Position numbers and translations under genes: made by a program. The notes beneath the pieces were generated by a model. It did no database searches. It was not told the DNA's origin and saw nothing but the letters and a program-made list of their open reading frames with translations. A DNA stretch of 13,410 nt, from contig DHOB01000011.1 in assembly GCA_002409675.1 (NCBI GenBank), positions 48,017-61,426 of the forward strand. Reading direction: 5' to 3'. The DNA is from Ruminococcaceae bacterium UBA5401 (GTDB lineage Bacteria > Bacillota > Clostridia > Oscillospirales > Acutalibacteraceae). This document shows, piece by piece, positions 1 through 7,513 of the stretch; position 1 is the stretch's first letter; each line of letters opens with the position of its first letter.

Positions 1-41
1 TTTCCGGTGCCTTTCACATCCTGCAGCAATACTACTTTCAT
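1..41 (-). CDS. rplI: 50S ribosomal protein L9 (partial, N-terminus only)
   Basis: The first 13 complete codons, read leftward from an ATG at 41-39, give MKVVLLQDVKGTG, the characteristic N-terminus of bacterial ribosomal protein L9, which binds 23S rRNA near the L1 stalk base. The rest of the gene lies outside the window. A purine-rich Shine-Dalgarno (GAAGGAGA on the minus strand, about 48-55) sits just upstream and supports this start. The gene follows gdpP by only 21 nt, so the two are probably cotranscribed; gdpP next to rplI is a familiar order in Firmicutes. Identification rests on a short stretch but the match and the context agree. Confidence 0.9.
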   Translation of the reverse strand, partial: MKVVLLQDVKGTG

Positions 42-62
42 CGCGAATCTCCTTCTCTTTCA

Positions 63-2027
63 TCAGGACTTGTGCGGTTTGTCCTTCTGCGCCTGAATCA
101 CCGCGACCAGCTTCTCCCGCGCCTGGTCCACCGTGACGCCGGAAAGCTGGGCCCCCGCCATGGTCAGGTGCCCGCCGCCGCCGAGGGCCTCCATAATCAG
201 CTGGACGTTGACCTCGCCGAGCGACCGCGCCGAAACGTTGACCACGCCGCCCGCCGGGTAGATGACGAAGGACGCGTCCACGCCCTGGATGGAGAGCAGC
301 TCGTCCGCCGCCTGCGCCGCCGAAACGCGGATGTCCGGCAGCTCGGCGTCCGTGGAAGCCACGGCGAAGCGGCCGTACATCCGGGCGTTGGAGACGATGC
401 GGTACTTCGCCTTGTAGGCGTCGATGGAGTCGGAAAACATCCGCTTGACCGTCACCGTGTCCGCGCCCTTCCGGCGCAGGTAGGCCGCCGCCTCAAAAGT
501 GCGGACGCCCGTCTTAAGGACGAAGTACTTGGTGTCGAGCATGACGCCGGCCAGCATGGCCTCGGCGACCGCCGGGGTGACCGCCCGGTCGCCGAGGTAC
601 TGCACCAGCTCGGCCACCATCTCGGAAGCGGAGCTGGCGAACGGCTCGTGGTAAAAGACCAGCGCGTTCTCGATGTGGCGCACCATCATGCGGTGGTGGT
701 CGATCACGACCACACGCGCGACGGCGCTTAAAAGGTCGGTGCTTTCCACAAAATCGGGCGAGTGGGTGTCCACCACGACCAGCATCGTCTTCGGCGTGAC
801 GAGGGACAGGGCCTCCGACGGGGAAAGGAAAATCTGCTCGTCCGGGCAGGATTTCTGCAGCCGGTCAATCAGCGGCCCCGCGAGGGTGTGCTCCCGGTCC
901 ACCACGATATAGGCCGGCCGCCCCAGGCTCTTGCACGCGACGCTCCAGATCCCCGCGGCGGCGCCGATGCAGTCCAGGTCGGAATACCGGTGCCCCATCA
1001 CGAGGACTGTGTCGCTCTCCTTCATATCGTCGGAAAGGGTCGCGGCGAACACGCGGGTGCGGACCTTGTCCCGTTTTTCGACGCCTTTCGAGAGCCCGCC
1101 GAAAAATTCGTATGTATCCTCCCCCTGCATCACGGCGACCTGGTCGCCGCCGCGGCCGAGGGCCATGTCGAGGGCCTTGCGGGCCCAGGCCTCGGCCTCC
1201 TGGGGGGATTTTGCGCCGCGCGAAACGCCCAGCGACACCGTGGCGGTCAGCCGGTCGCCCGCTTTGACGGCGCGCACGGCGTCGAGGACGGGGAAGCGCT
1301 TCTCCATCGCATCGCGGACGTGGCGCTCGTCGCTCAGAATGAAAAAGCGGCCGCTGCTCAGCTTTTTCAGAAAGCCGCCCATCTCCTGCGCCCAGCGGAT
1401 CAGAACTTCCTCCACCTCGGAGGCGACGCGGGTATCCTCGCTGTTGGTGGATTCGCGCGCGAGTTCCTCGCGGTTGTCGAAATAAGCGAGAATGACCGCG
1501 GGGCGGCTCTCGTGGAATTCCTTTTCCAGCGTGCGGTACCGGGTGCTGTCGACAAAATACAGCGCGCTGCCCGCCGCCGTGGAGATTCCGTAAACCGTAA
1601 ACCGGCTGCGGCCGACAGAAACATCCGCGCCGCCCGACTTCAAAATCCCCGCGACGGTCTGCGGGTAGAGAAACCGCGCGATGTTCTGCCCGCGGCATTC
1701 GTGCCGGCCGCATACGGCGGAAAAGAAGGCGCGGTTGAACCAGATGATGTCGCCCGCGTCCCCTACAATCACGACCGGAAGCGAAAAGTCCTGAAACACG
1801 CGGTATTCGTCGCCCGTCAGGACGGTTTTGGCGCTCCTCACCGCCGCGGCGATGTAGGCGCGGAAGCCGACCATGGAGGCGGCCACCGCAGCCGCCGCGG
1901 CCACCGCCACGGAAAGCTCGATCACAAACGCCGTTCGGTTCCAGAACCAGCTTGCGCACGCCATGGCCAGCATGGCGGCGCACAGGATGAAAAATACCGG
2001 GGAAGACGCCCAGATTTTCCGTTTCAC
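63..2027 (-). CDS. gdpP: GdpP-type cyclic-di-AMP phosphodiesterase (DHH/DHHA1)
   Basis: This 654-residue protein matches the GdpP/YybT family (about 655 residues in Bacillus subtilis), which hydrolyses the second messenger c-di-AMP to pApA at the membrane. Two hydrophobic segments lie near residues 9-29 and 34-56. A PAS-like region follows at about 75-150. A degenerate GGDEF domain has SSGRF at 224-228 in place of the catalytic motif, as is usual in this family. The DHH phosphoesterase domain has GHRYSDLDC at 345-353 (metal-binding Asp350 and Asp352) and DHH at 443-445. The C-terminal DHHA1 domain carries GGGGH at 616-620. All catalytic motifs look intact. The start is GTG at 2027, preceded by AAGGAG about nine bases upstream. 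It lies 42 nt downstream of rnj and 21 nt upstream of rplI, so the three form one likely operon. Confidence 0.95.
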   Translation of the reverse strand: MKRKIWASSPVFFILCAAMLAMACASWFWNRTAFVIELSVAVAAAAAVAASMVGFRAYIAAAVRSAKTVLTGDEYRVFQDFSLPVVIVGDAGDIIWFNRAFFSAVCGRHECRGQNIARFLYPQTVAGILKSGGADVSVGRSRFTVYGISTAAGSALYFVDSTRYRTLEKEFHESRPAVILAYFDNREELARESTNSEDTRVASEVEEVLIRWAQEMGGFLKKLSSGRFFILSDERHVRDAMEKRFPVLDAVRAVKAGDRLTATVSLGVSRGAKSPQEAEAWARKALDMALGRGGDQVAVMQGEDTYEFFGGLSKGVEKRDKVRTRVFAATLSDDMKESDTVLVMGHRYSDLDCIGAAAGIWSVACKSLGRPAYIVVDREHTLAGPLIDRLQKSCPDEQIFLSPSEALSLVTPKTMLVVVDTHSPDFVESTDLLSAVARVVVIDHHRMMVRHIENALVFYHEPFASSASEMVAELVQYLGDRAVTPAVAEAMLAGVMLDTKYFVLKTGVRTFEAAAYLRRKGADTVTVKRMFSDSIDAYKAKYRIVSNARMYGRFAVASTDAELPDIRVSAAQAADELLSIQGVDASFVIYPAGGVVNVSARSLGEVNVQLIMEALGGGGHLTMAGAQLSGVTVDQAREKLVAVIQAQKDKPHKS

Positions 2028-2069
2028 TTCCAGATTCTCCTTATGAGCCCGCGCCGCGGCGAAAAAGGG

Positions 2070-4103
2070 TCACACTTCCATGAGGATCGGCAGCACCATC
2101 GGGCTGCGGCGGGTGCGGTCGTACAGAAAGCGCGAGAGCTCCTCCTTGATTTTCGTCTTCAGCGCGCCCCACTCATGGATGTCGTTGTCGGCGCATTTTT
2201 CCAGCACGTTGGTGACGACCTTGCGCGCGTCGTCCATCAGGGGCTCGGACTCCCGCACATAGACGAAGCCGCGCGAAACCACGTCCGGCCCCGAGATGAT
2301 GTGCCCGTCCTGCGCAGAGATGGTGCAGACCGCGACAATCAGACCGTCTTCGGCGAGGTGCTTGCGGTCGCGCAGCACAATGCTGCCCACGTCGCCCACG
2401 CCGAGCCCGTCGACCATCACGCGGCCCGCGGGCACGGAGGGAAGCTGCCGCATGTAGTCCTCATGGACCTCCAGCACGTTCCCGATGTCACCGATAAACA
2501 CGTCTTTGGGCTCCTTGCCCAGGTCGTAGGCGAGCTGGGCGTTTTTGCGCAGGTGCTTCTGCTCGCCGTGCACGGGGATAAAATACTTCGGCTTTACGAG
2601 CGCCTGCAGCAGCTTCAGCTCTTCCTGGCAGGCATGGCCGGAAACATGCACCTCGTACATGGACTCGTAGATGACCTTGCAGCCGCGCTTCATCAGCTCG
2701 TCTATCACGTTGCCGATGGTCTTCTCGTTGCCCGGAATCGGGCGGGCGGAGATGATGATGAAGTCGCCGGGGCCGACCTCCACCTTGCGGTGGTCGGCGA
2801 ACGCCATCCGGGTCAGGGCGCTCATTGGCTCGCCCTGGCTGCCCGTCGTGACCAGCACGATCTTCTCCTTCGGGTAGCGGCTGATCTGGTCGATGTCGAT
2901 CAGCGCGCCCTTCGGGACGTTCAGATAGCCCATCTCGGCCCCGATGGTCATCACGTTGACCATGCTGCGGCCGGAAAGCGCCACCTTGCGCCCATACTTG
3001 ACCGCGCAGTTGATAATCTGCTGGACGCGGCTCACGTTCGAGGCGAACGTCGCGATGATGATGCGGTCCTTTTCCGCGAGCTGGAACAGGCGGTCGAAGG
3101 AATCGTCCACCTTGCTCTCGGACTTCGTGTAGCCGGGGCGCTCCGCGTTGGTGGAGTCGCAGAACATGGCGAGCACGCCCTCCTTGCCCAGCTCGGCAAA
3201 GCGGGCGAGGTCGATCATCTCGCCCATCGTGGGGGTGCAGTCGATTTTGAAGTCCCCGGTATGCACGATGGTCCCCGCCGGGGAATGGATGGCCAGCGCC
3301 ACCGCGTCCGGGATGGAGTGGTTGACATGAATGAATTCCACGTCCATGCAGCCGAGGCGGATATGGTCGCCCGGCCGCACCATCACGGCCCGCACCTTGT
3401 TCTGCAGCCCGTGCTCCTTGAGCTTGCTGTCGACCAGGGCGAGCGTGAACCGCGTGCCGTAAATCGGGAAGTTGAACCGCTTGAGTAGAAACGGAAGGGC
3501 GCCGATGTGGTCCTCGTGCCCGTGGGTGAGGACGACGCCCCGGATTTTATCGACGTTGCGCTCGATAAAGGTGAAGTCCGGGATGACCATGTCCACACCG
3601 AGCATGTCGCCGTCCGGGAACGCCATGCCGCAGTCCACGATGATCATATCGTCCTCGCACTCGAAAACAGTGAGGTTTTTGCCGATTTCGTTCAGCCCGC
3701 CCAGAAAATAGGCGCGCAGAGGCGGCTTTTTCGATGCTTTGCGGCCCGGCCTGTTCTGCCGGCCGGCCCTCGCCTTCGGTGCCGCGGGCTGCGGTGCGGA
3801 CAAAACCGACGGCCGCACCGACGCGGGCGCCACCGCCAGCTTCTGTTTCAGCGACGCGGCCTCCCCTTTCGGCTGGCGCTTTCTCCGGATTTTCTGATGC
3901 GATTCCGCAGCGCCCTGCGCGGACGCCGCCTCCGCCTTTCCGTTCCCGTTTTTGCCCTGACGGCCCTTCGCACGGGACTGCGCGCGCTTCTTCGGCGCGG
4001 CCGCCTTCTGAAAGAGGCTGGAGCGCGCTTCGCCCCCTGCCCCGGTCCTCGGCTTCTCCGCGCCGTTGCGTCCAACCGGACTATTTTGTTTTTTCCCTGT
4101 CAC
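2070..4103 (-). CDS. rnj: Ribonuclease J with long basic N-terminal extension
   Basis: This 677-residue protein is a metallo-beta-lactamase/beta-CASP ribonuclease of the RNase J family, which acts in 5'-to-3' exonucleolytic and endonucleolytic mRNA decay and rRNA maturation. The conserved core begins near residue 132 (YFLGGLNEIGKN). The metal-binding HGHEDH is at 194-199, HTGDFK starts at His281, SGHACQEE has His490, and PVHGEQKHL has His512. Typical family members have about 555 residues. The excess is an N-terminal stretch of about 130 residues rich in Lys, Arg, Ala, Gly and Pro, with no evident fold. The GTG start at 4103 has GGAGG seven bases upstream. Later in-frame GTG or TTG codons at residues 91, 96 and 101 lack a comparable site, so the extension is probably translated. 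It is the first gene of the leftward operon. The sequence does not decide between J1 and J2. Confidence 0.95.
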   Translation of the reverse strand: MTGKKQNSPVGRNGAEKPRTGAGGEARSSLFQKAAAPKKRAQSRAKGRQGKNGNGKAEAASAQGAAESHQKIRRKRQPKGEAASLKQKLAVAPASVRPSVLSAPQPAAPKARAGRQNRPGRKASKKPPLRAYFLGGLNEIGKNLTVFECEDDMIIVDCGMAFPDGDMLGVDMVIPDFTFIERNVDKIRGVVLTHGHEDHIGALPFLLKRFNFPIYGTRFTLALVDSKLKEHGLQNKVRAVMVRPGDHIRLGCMDVEFIHVNHSIPDAVALAIHSPAGTIVHTGDFKIDCTPTMGEMIDLARFAELGKEGVLAMFCDSTNAERPGYTKSESKVDDSFDRLFQLAEKDRIIIATFASNVSRVQQIINCAVKYGRKVALSGRSMVNVMTIGAEMGYLNVPKGALIDIDQISRYPKEKIVLVTTGSQGEPMSALTRMAFADHRKVEVGPGDFIIISARPIPGNEKTIGNVIDELMKRGCKVIYESMYEVHVSGHACQEELKLLQALVKPKYFIPVHGEQKHLRKNAQLAYDLGKEPKDVFIGDIGNVLEVHEDYMRQLPSVPAGRVMVDGLGVGDVGSIVLRDRKHLAEDGLIVAVCTISAQDGHIISGPDVVSRGFVYVRESEPLMDDARKVVTNVLEKCADNDIHEWGALKTKIKEELSRFLYDRTRRSPMVLPILMEV

Positions 4104-4143
4104 AAAATGACCTCCATTGTAATTTTAGGTACGGCCGTGCGCT

Positions 4144-4168
4144 TCCGCCGGCAAACGGGCCGAGCGGA
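4144..4168 (-). other. GC-rich hairpin in the rnj 5' leader
   Basis: An inverted repeat pairs TCCGC+CGGC with GCCG+GCGGA, nine base pairs with a single-base bulge around a six-base loop. It lies about 40 nt upstream of the rnj start codon and inside the predicted leader transcript. No run of T follows it on the minus strand, so it is not a classical terminator. A role in stability or translation of rnj mRNA is possible but unproven. Confidence 0.4.
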
Positions 4169-4270
4169 CGGGGTCCTACCCGAATCTATAAATTCTACCT
4201 TTTACGCCCTTTGAGTCTGCGTAAAATGTAAATTGCAAAAGAAATAGCCTCACGGGCCAAAATATCTTAT

Positions 4271-4299
4271 ATATTACTCTGAAACAAACGGACTGTCAA
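4271..4299 (-). promoter_or_regulatory. Predicted sigma-A promoter of the rnj-gdpP-rplI operon
   Basis: On the minus strand a perfect -35 box TTGACA (4294-4299) is followed after 17 bp by TAATAT (4271-4276), which matches four of six -10 positions. Transcription would start near 4263 and leave an untranslated leader of about 160 nt before the rnj GTG at 4103. No better minus-strand promoter was seen between here and the gene. This is inferred from consensus only. Confidence 0.6.
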
Positions 4300-4462
4300 G
4301 CCGGGCGCTTTTCCGCTTTTCATATTTTACAAGTAGTATATGTAGTTTCCGCAAAGATACGTCGCATCCGGAAAAATAAGCGCCGGGAAAAGACCGGAAC
4401 CCGGCCGGGCGGCGGGAAAACGCTTTTCGGGAGGGCCAAAACTGTCCGTCAGAAATTTCTTG

Positions 4463-4491
4463 CTTTCAGAATAATTTACAGCGGCTATAAA
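4463..4491 (+). promoter_or_regulatory. Tentative promoter of the cas operon
   Basis: TATAAA at 4486-4491 is a good -10 box. The element 17 bp upstream, CTTTCA at 4463-4468, matches only three of six -35 positions, so the promoter would be weak or activator-dependent. TTGCTT at 4460-4465 is an alternative -35 but leaves a 20-bp spacer. The predicted start near 4498 falls inside the perfect palindrome and leaves a leader of about 70 nt before cas3. Confidence 0.4.
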
Positions 4492-4494
4492 AGG

Positions 4495-4510
4495 TGATAG
4501 AATTCTATCA
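4495..4510. promoter_or_regulatory. Perfect 16-bp palindrome, candidate operator of the cas operon
   Basis: TGATAGAATTCTATCA reads identically on both strands. It begins three bases after the tentative -10 box and covers the expected transcription start, a position where a bound dimeric repressor would block RNA polymerase. No regulator gene lies in the window, so the binding protein is unknown. An RNA hairpin is less likely because no loop would remain. Confidence 0.45.
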
Positions 4511-4567
4511 AGGCAAAATCAGACAAAATATGTCATCTCTGCCATTTTGAAATCCAGGTGAAAAAAT

Positions 4568-6796
4568 TTGGAGACATATTACGCCCACTCGCAGAATAAA
4601 AAGGGCGAGTGGGAAACCGTCGAGCATCACCTGAAGCGCGTCGGCAAACTGTGCGCCGAGTTCGCCCAGCCGCTGCGGTGCGACGGCTTCGGCAGAACCG
4701 CCGGTCTGCTGCACGACGCGGGAAAGTACAGTCCGCTGTTCCAGAGGGTCCTGCGGCACCAGCAGGTCCATGTGGACCACGCCGTGCCGGGCGCCGTTTT
4801 GGCCTGCGCCTTCGGGGGAAAAGCCGCGCACACCCTCGGGGTGATTATCCGGGCCCACCACAGCTCTCTGCAGGAGGACATCCGCCCGGTGCTGGAGCAG
4901 GCTCTGAGGGGAACGGAACGAAACGTCCCGCCGAAAAACGACACCCTTTCAGTCTGCGGCCCGGACGAATACACGGAATTAATGAAGACCGTCCAGCGGG
5001 AGACCGGCCTGGACCTTCGGCACGATTCCCTCCAGCAACTGCCGGATTTGCAGAACAGCCCCGACAGGCCGCTCGCGCAGATGCTGCAGACCAGGATGCT
5101 GTACTCCTGTCTGGTGGACGCGGACTATTCCGCGACGGAGGAATTCTACGACGAAGCCTATCTGCAGAAAGCGTCGGGCGAGCCGCTGCAGCCCAAAAAT
5201 CTGCTGAAAAGCCTCCAGAAGCACCGCGATGAGGTCCGCGCGAACTCGACGTCTGACAAAGCGCTGAACGCCATGAGGGACCGCCTGTACGACGAATGCG
5301 TCGCGGCCGCGGAACAGCGCCCCGGCCTTTTTACCCTCACGGCGCCGACGGGCATGGGCAAGACGCTCGATCTGCTCGCGTTTGCGCTGAAACACGCGGA
5401 AAAATGGGGCCAGAAGCGCATTTTTGTCGTGCTGCCGTATCTGTCCATCATCGAGCAGAACGCAAAGGAGTACCGCAGCATCGTCCCCGACCTGCTGGAA
5501 GTCCACAGCCAGGTAAAGGCGACGGACGAGACGCGCCAGCTTGCGGAGCGCTGGGCGGCGCCCCTGATCGTCACGACGACGGTCGGCTTTCTCGAAGGGC
5601 TTTTCGCATGCCATGCGCCGGACTGCCGCCGCCTGCATCAGGCCGCAGACAGCGTGATCGTTCTGGATGAAGCCCAGAGCCTGCCGCCCAGGCTGCTCGA
5701 CGCGACCCTGCACACCCTGCAGGAGCTCTGCCTGCACTACGGATGCACGGTCGTCCTCTCCACCGCGACGCAGCCCGCTTTTCAGTACCGCCGGAACATG
5801 CAGTGGCACCCGCGGGAAATCGTCCCGAACCCCCAGGCGCTTTTTGCCTCCGCACGCCGGGTGGAGGTGGAATGGCGGGTAAAAAGCGTGACGCCGCTCG
5901 AGCGGATCGCGGACGAAATGGCGGGGCAAAAGAGCGTCTGCGCAATCCTGAACCTGCGCCGCCATGCGCGCAGGCTGTACGACCTGCTCAAGCAGCGGTG
6001 CAGCGGGGACGGGCTGTTTTTCCTTTCGAGCGACCTGTGCCCCGCACACCGCGAAAAAATGCTGAAGGAAGTGCGCGGCCGGCTGAAGGAAAAGCTGCCC
6101 TGCAGGCTGGTTTCCACCCAGTGCATCGAGGCCGGCGTGGACATTGACTTTGCGTGCCTGTACCGGGCGCTGGCCCCGCTCGAGGCCGTGATCCAGGCCG
6201 CGGGCCGCTGCAACAGGAACGGCGGCCCCGGGAGCTTCGGCAGGGTCATCGTTTTTATCCCGGACGAGGAGGGAAAGCTGTACCCGGACGCCTGGTATGA
6301 AAGCGCGGCGAACAAACTGCGCGTGATGCTCGAAAACCGCGCCGTCGATCTCTGCAGCCTTGCGGACATCGAAGCGTATTACCGGCGCGTGTATTCCGAC
6401 GCGCCGGAAGACGCGAAAGAACTGCGCGACGCGATCAAGCAGCTGGATTATCCGGGGGCCGACAGAGCCTATCAGGTCATCCCGTCGGCCGGATTCCGCG
6501 TGATTGTCCCCTACAGGGGAAACGAGGACTGCACAGGACTGTTCGACGCGGTGAAAAAGGAGGCGCTCGCCTGCGGGCTTACGCCGGCCGTTCTTGCGAA
6601 GGCGCGCCCGATCACCGTGACCACTTTCGACAAGGACGGTGTGCAAGAGTTCTGCGAGCCGCTGCCGCAGTTCGATTTCAGAGGTCGCCGGATTGAGAAA
6701 AGCACCGACTGCTTTCTGCTGGACCAGCCCAAATGCTACGACGAAAAGACCGGGCTGTATTTTTCCGACAAAATTTCTTTTCAAAGCTCTTACTGA
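4568..6796 (+). CDS. cas3: CRISPR-associated nuclease/helicase Cas3 (type I-C)
   Basis: Cas3 is recruited by target-bound Cascade and unwinds and degrades invader DNA. The 742 residues carry an N-terminal HD nuclease followed by a superfamily 2 helicase. HD residues seen are His7, His20/21, His49-Asp50 (LLHDAGK), His71 and His97/98. Helicase motifs are Walker A APTGMGKT at 259-266 with Lys265, the Walker B variant DEAQ at 367-370, STAT in VVLSTATQ, STQCIEAGVDID, and the arginine-finger motif QAAGRCNRNG from residue 543. All look functional. The start is TTG at 4568; an in-frame stop at 4559 excludes anything longer, the protein then begins METYYAHS as in the family, and AGGTG sits seven bases upstream. 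It is the first gene of the cas operon, 36 nt before cas5c, and diverges from rnj. Confidence 0.95.
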   Translation: METYYAHSQNKKGEWETVEHHLKRVGKLCAEFAQPLRCDGFGRTAGLLHDAGKYSPLFQRVLRHQQVHVDHAVPGAVLACAFGGKAAHTLGVIIRAHHSSLQEDIRPVLEQALRGTERNVPPKNDTLSVCGPDEYTELMKTVQRETGLDLRHDSLQQLPDLQNSPDRPLAQMLQTRMLYSCLVDADYSATEEFYDEAYLQKASGEPLQPKNLLKSLQKHRDEVRANSTSDKALNAMRDRLYDECVAAAEQRPGLFTLTAPTGMGKTLDLLAFALKHAEKWGQKRIFVVLPYLSIIEQNAKEYRSIVPDLLEVHSQVKATDETRQLAERWAAPLIVTTTVGFLEGLFACHAPDCRRLHQAADSVIVLDEAQSLPPRLLDATLHTLQELCLHYGCTVVLSTATQPAFQYRRNMQWHPREIVPNPQALFASARRVEVEWRVKSVTPLERIADEMAGQKSVCAILNLRRHARRLYDLLKQRCSGDGLFFLSSDLCPAHREKMLKEVRGRLKEKLPCRLVSTQCIEAGVDIDFACLYRALAPLEAVIQAAGRCNRNGGPGSFGRVIVFIPDEEGKLYPDAWYESAANKLRVMLENRAVDLCSLADIEAYYRRVYSDAPEDAKELRDAIKQLDYPGADRAYQVIPSAGFRVIVPYRGNEDCTGLFDAVKKEALACGLTPAVLAKARPITVTTFDKDGVQEFCEPLPQFDFRGRRIEKSTDCFLLDQPKCYDEKTGLYFSDKISFQSSY

Positions 6797-6832
6797 CCCG
6801 CTGTCTCACCGAAAAAAACAAGGAGGGATACC

Positions 6833-7513
6833 ATGGAAAAGCCGCAGGATCAGGTCATTGAAGTCTGGGGCGATTTCGCCTGCTACTCCAGACCGGAAAG
6901 CAAAGTGGAGCGCCTTACATACCCCGTGCCGCCGCCTTCCGCCGTGCGCGGCGTGCTCAGCGCCATCTACTCAAAGCCCCCGGAATTTTACTGGCAGGTC
7001 AAAAGAATCGAGGTGCTGAATCCGCTGAACTATGTGAACTTCAGGCGCAACGAAGTGAAGTGCAAAATGGGCGCGAAACCGTTCCTCGTGGAGGACGAGC
7101 GCACCCAGCGCCAAACGGTAGCGCTGAAAAACGTCCGGTACCGAATCACCGCCCAGATGGTGCCGCAGCCGGGCTTTACCGGCGGGCAGCGGCAGCTCAC
7201 AGCCCAGTTTGAGCGGCGGGTGAAGCGCGGACAGTGCTTTTTCCAGCCGTCGCTCGGGCTGCGGGAGTTTCCGGCTTATTTCAGCTGGGGCAGCAGCGGG
7301 AAGCCGCCGGTAAAAGACCTGAACCTCGACCTGGGGTACATGCTTTACGACGTCTTCAATCTGCACGATTGCAAGGTGCGGAAAAAATGCAGGCCGTGCG
7401 TTTCCCTGTTCCACGCGCAGGTGCGCGGCGGGGTGCTGGAGGTTCCGCCCTATGACGACGCGCGGGTGCTGAAACCGAAAGGGGGCGGCAGGATTGCTGA
7501 CGGAACTGTATGA
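6833..7513 (+). CDS. cas5c: Cas5c (Cas5d), pre-crRNA endoribonuclease and Cascade subunit
   Basis: In type I-C systems, which lack Cas6, Cas5c cleaves the array transcript 3' of the repeat hairpin and stays bound to the crRNA 5' handle. The 226 residues have the RAMP-type N-terminus (EVWGDFACYSRPESKVE) and the family signature GQCFFQPSLGLREF near 133-146. Tyr46 lies in SAIYSKP, matching the catalytic Tyr46 of Bacillus halodurans Cas5d. The Lys116/His117 pair reported there is not evident; the equivalent stretch reads GQRQLTAQFERR, with no histidine. The ATG at 6833 has a strong AGGAGGG (6821-6827). The last 20 bases overlap the start of cas8c. The identification is firm; the catalytic mechanism is the open point. 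Confidence 0.93.
   Translation: MEKPQDQVIEVWGDFACYSRPESKVERLTYPVPPPSAVRGVLSAIYSKPPEFYWQVKRIEVLNPLNYVNFRRNEVKCKMGAKPFLVEDERTQRQTVALKNVRYRITAQMVPQPGFTGGQRQLTAQFERRVKRGQCFFQPSLGLREFPAYFSWGSSGKPPVKDLNLDLGYMLYDVFNLHDCKVRKKCRPCVSLFHAQVRGGVLEVPPYDDARVLKPKGGGRIADGTV

Larger units (their letters stand above)
4104..4567. other. Divergent intergenic region between rnj and cas3
   Basis: These 464 bases hold no convincing gene on either strand. The half next to rnj contains its leader hairpin and promoter. The middle (about 4300-4430) has short GC-rich inverted repeats, namely GGCGCTT at 4304-4310 against AAGCGCC at 4378-4384, the palindrome CCCGGCCGGG at 4400-4409, and GAAAA/TTTTC around a CGC loop at 4416-4428. 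The half next to cas3 is AT-rich and carries the tentative cas promoter, the 16-bp palindrome and the cas3 ribosome binding site. No riboswitch or tRNA was recognised. Confidence 0.7.

Noticed and set aside
762..3488. A 908-codon plus-strand open frame opposite gdpP and rnj.
   Set aside because: It is the antisense shadow of two well-identified genes in GC-rich DNA; it is rich in His, Arg, Ala and Gly and matches no family.
4361..4567. A small gene or anti-CRISPR-like open frame between the promoters and cas3.
   Set aside because: No open frame with a credible start and ribosome binding site was found on either strand in this stretch.
5666..5677. DEAQ instead of DEAH/DExH in Cas3 motif II as a possible inactivating change.
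   Set aside because: The Asp-Glu pair that coordinates Mg-ATP is intact, and variation at the fourth position is tolerated in superfamily 2 helicases, including Cas3 proteins.
4979..6784. A 601-codon minus-strand open frame opposite cas3.
   Set aside because: It is a shadow of cas3, whose motifs fix the coding strand; the antisense product has no recognisable domain.
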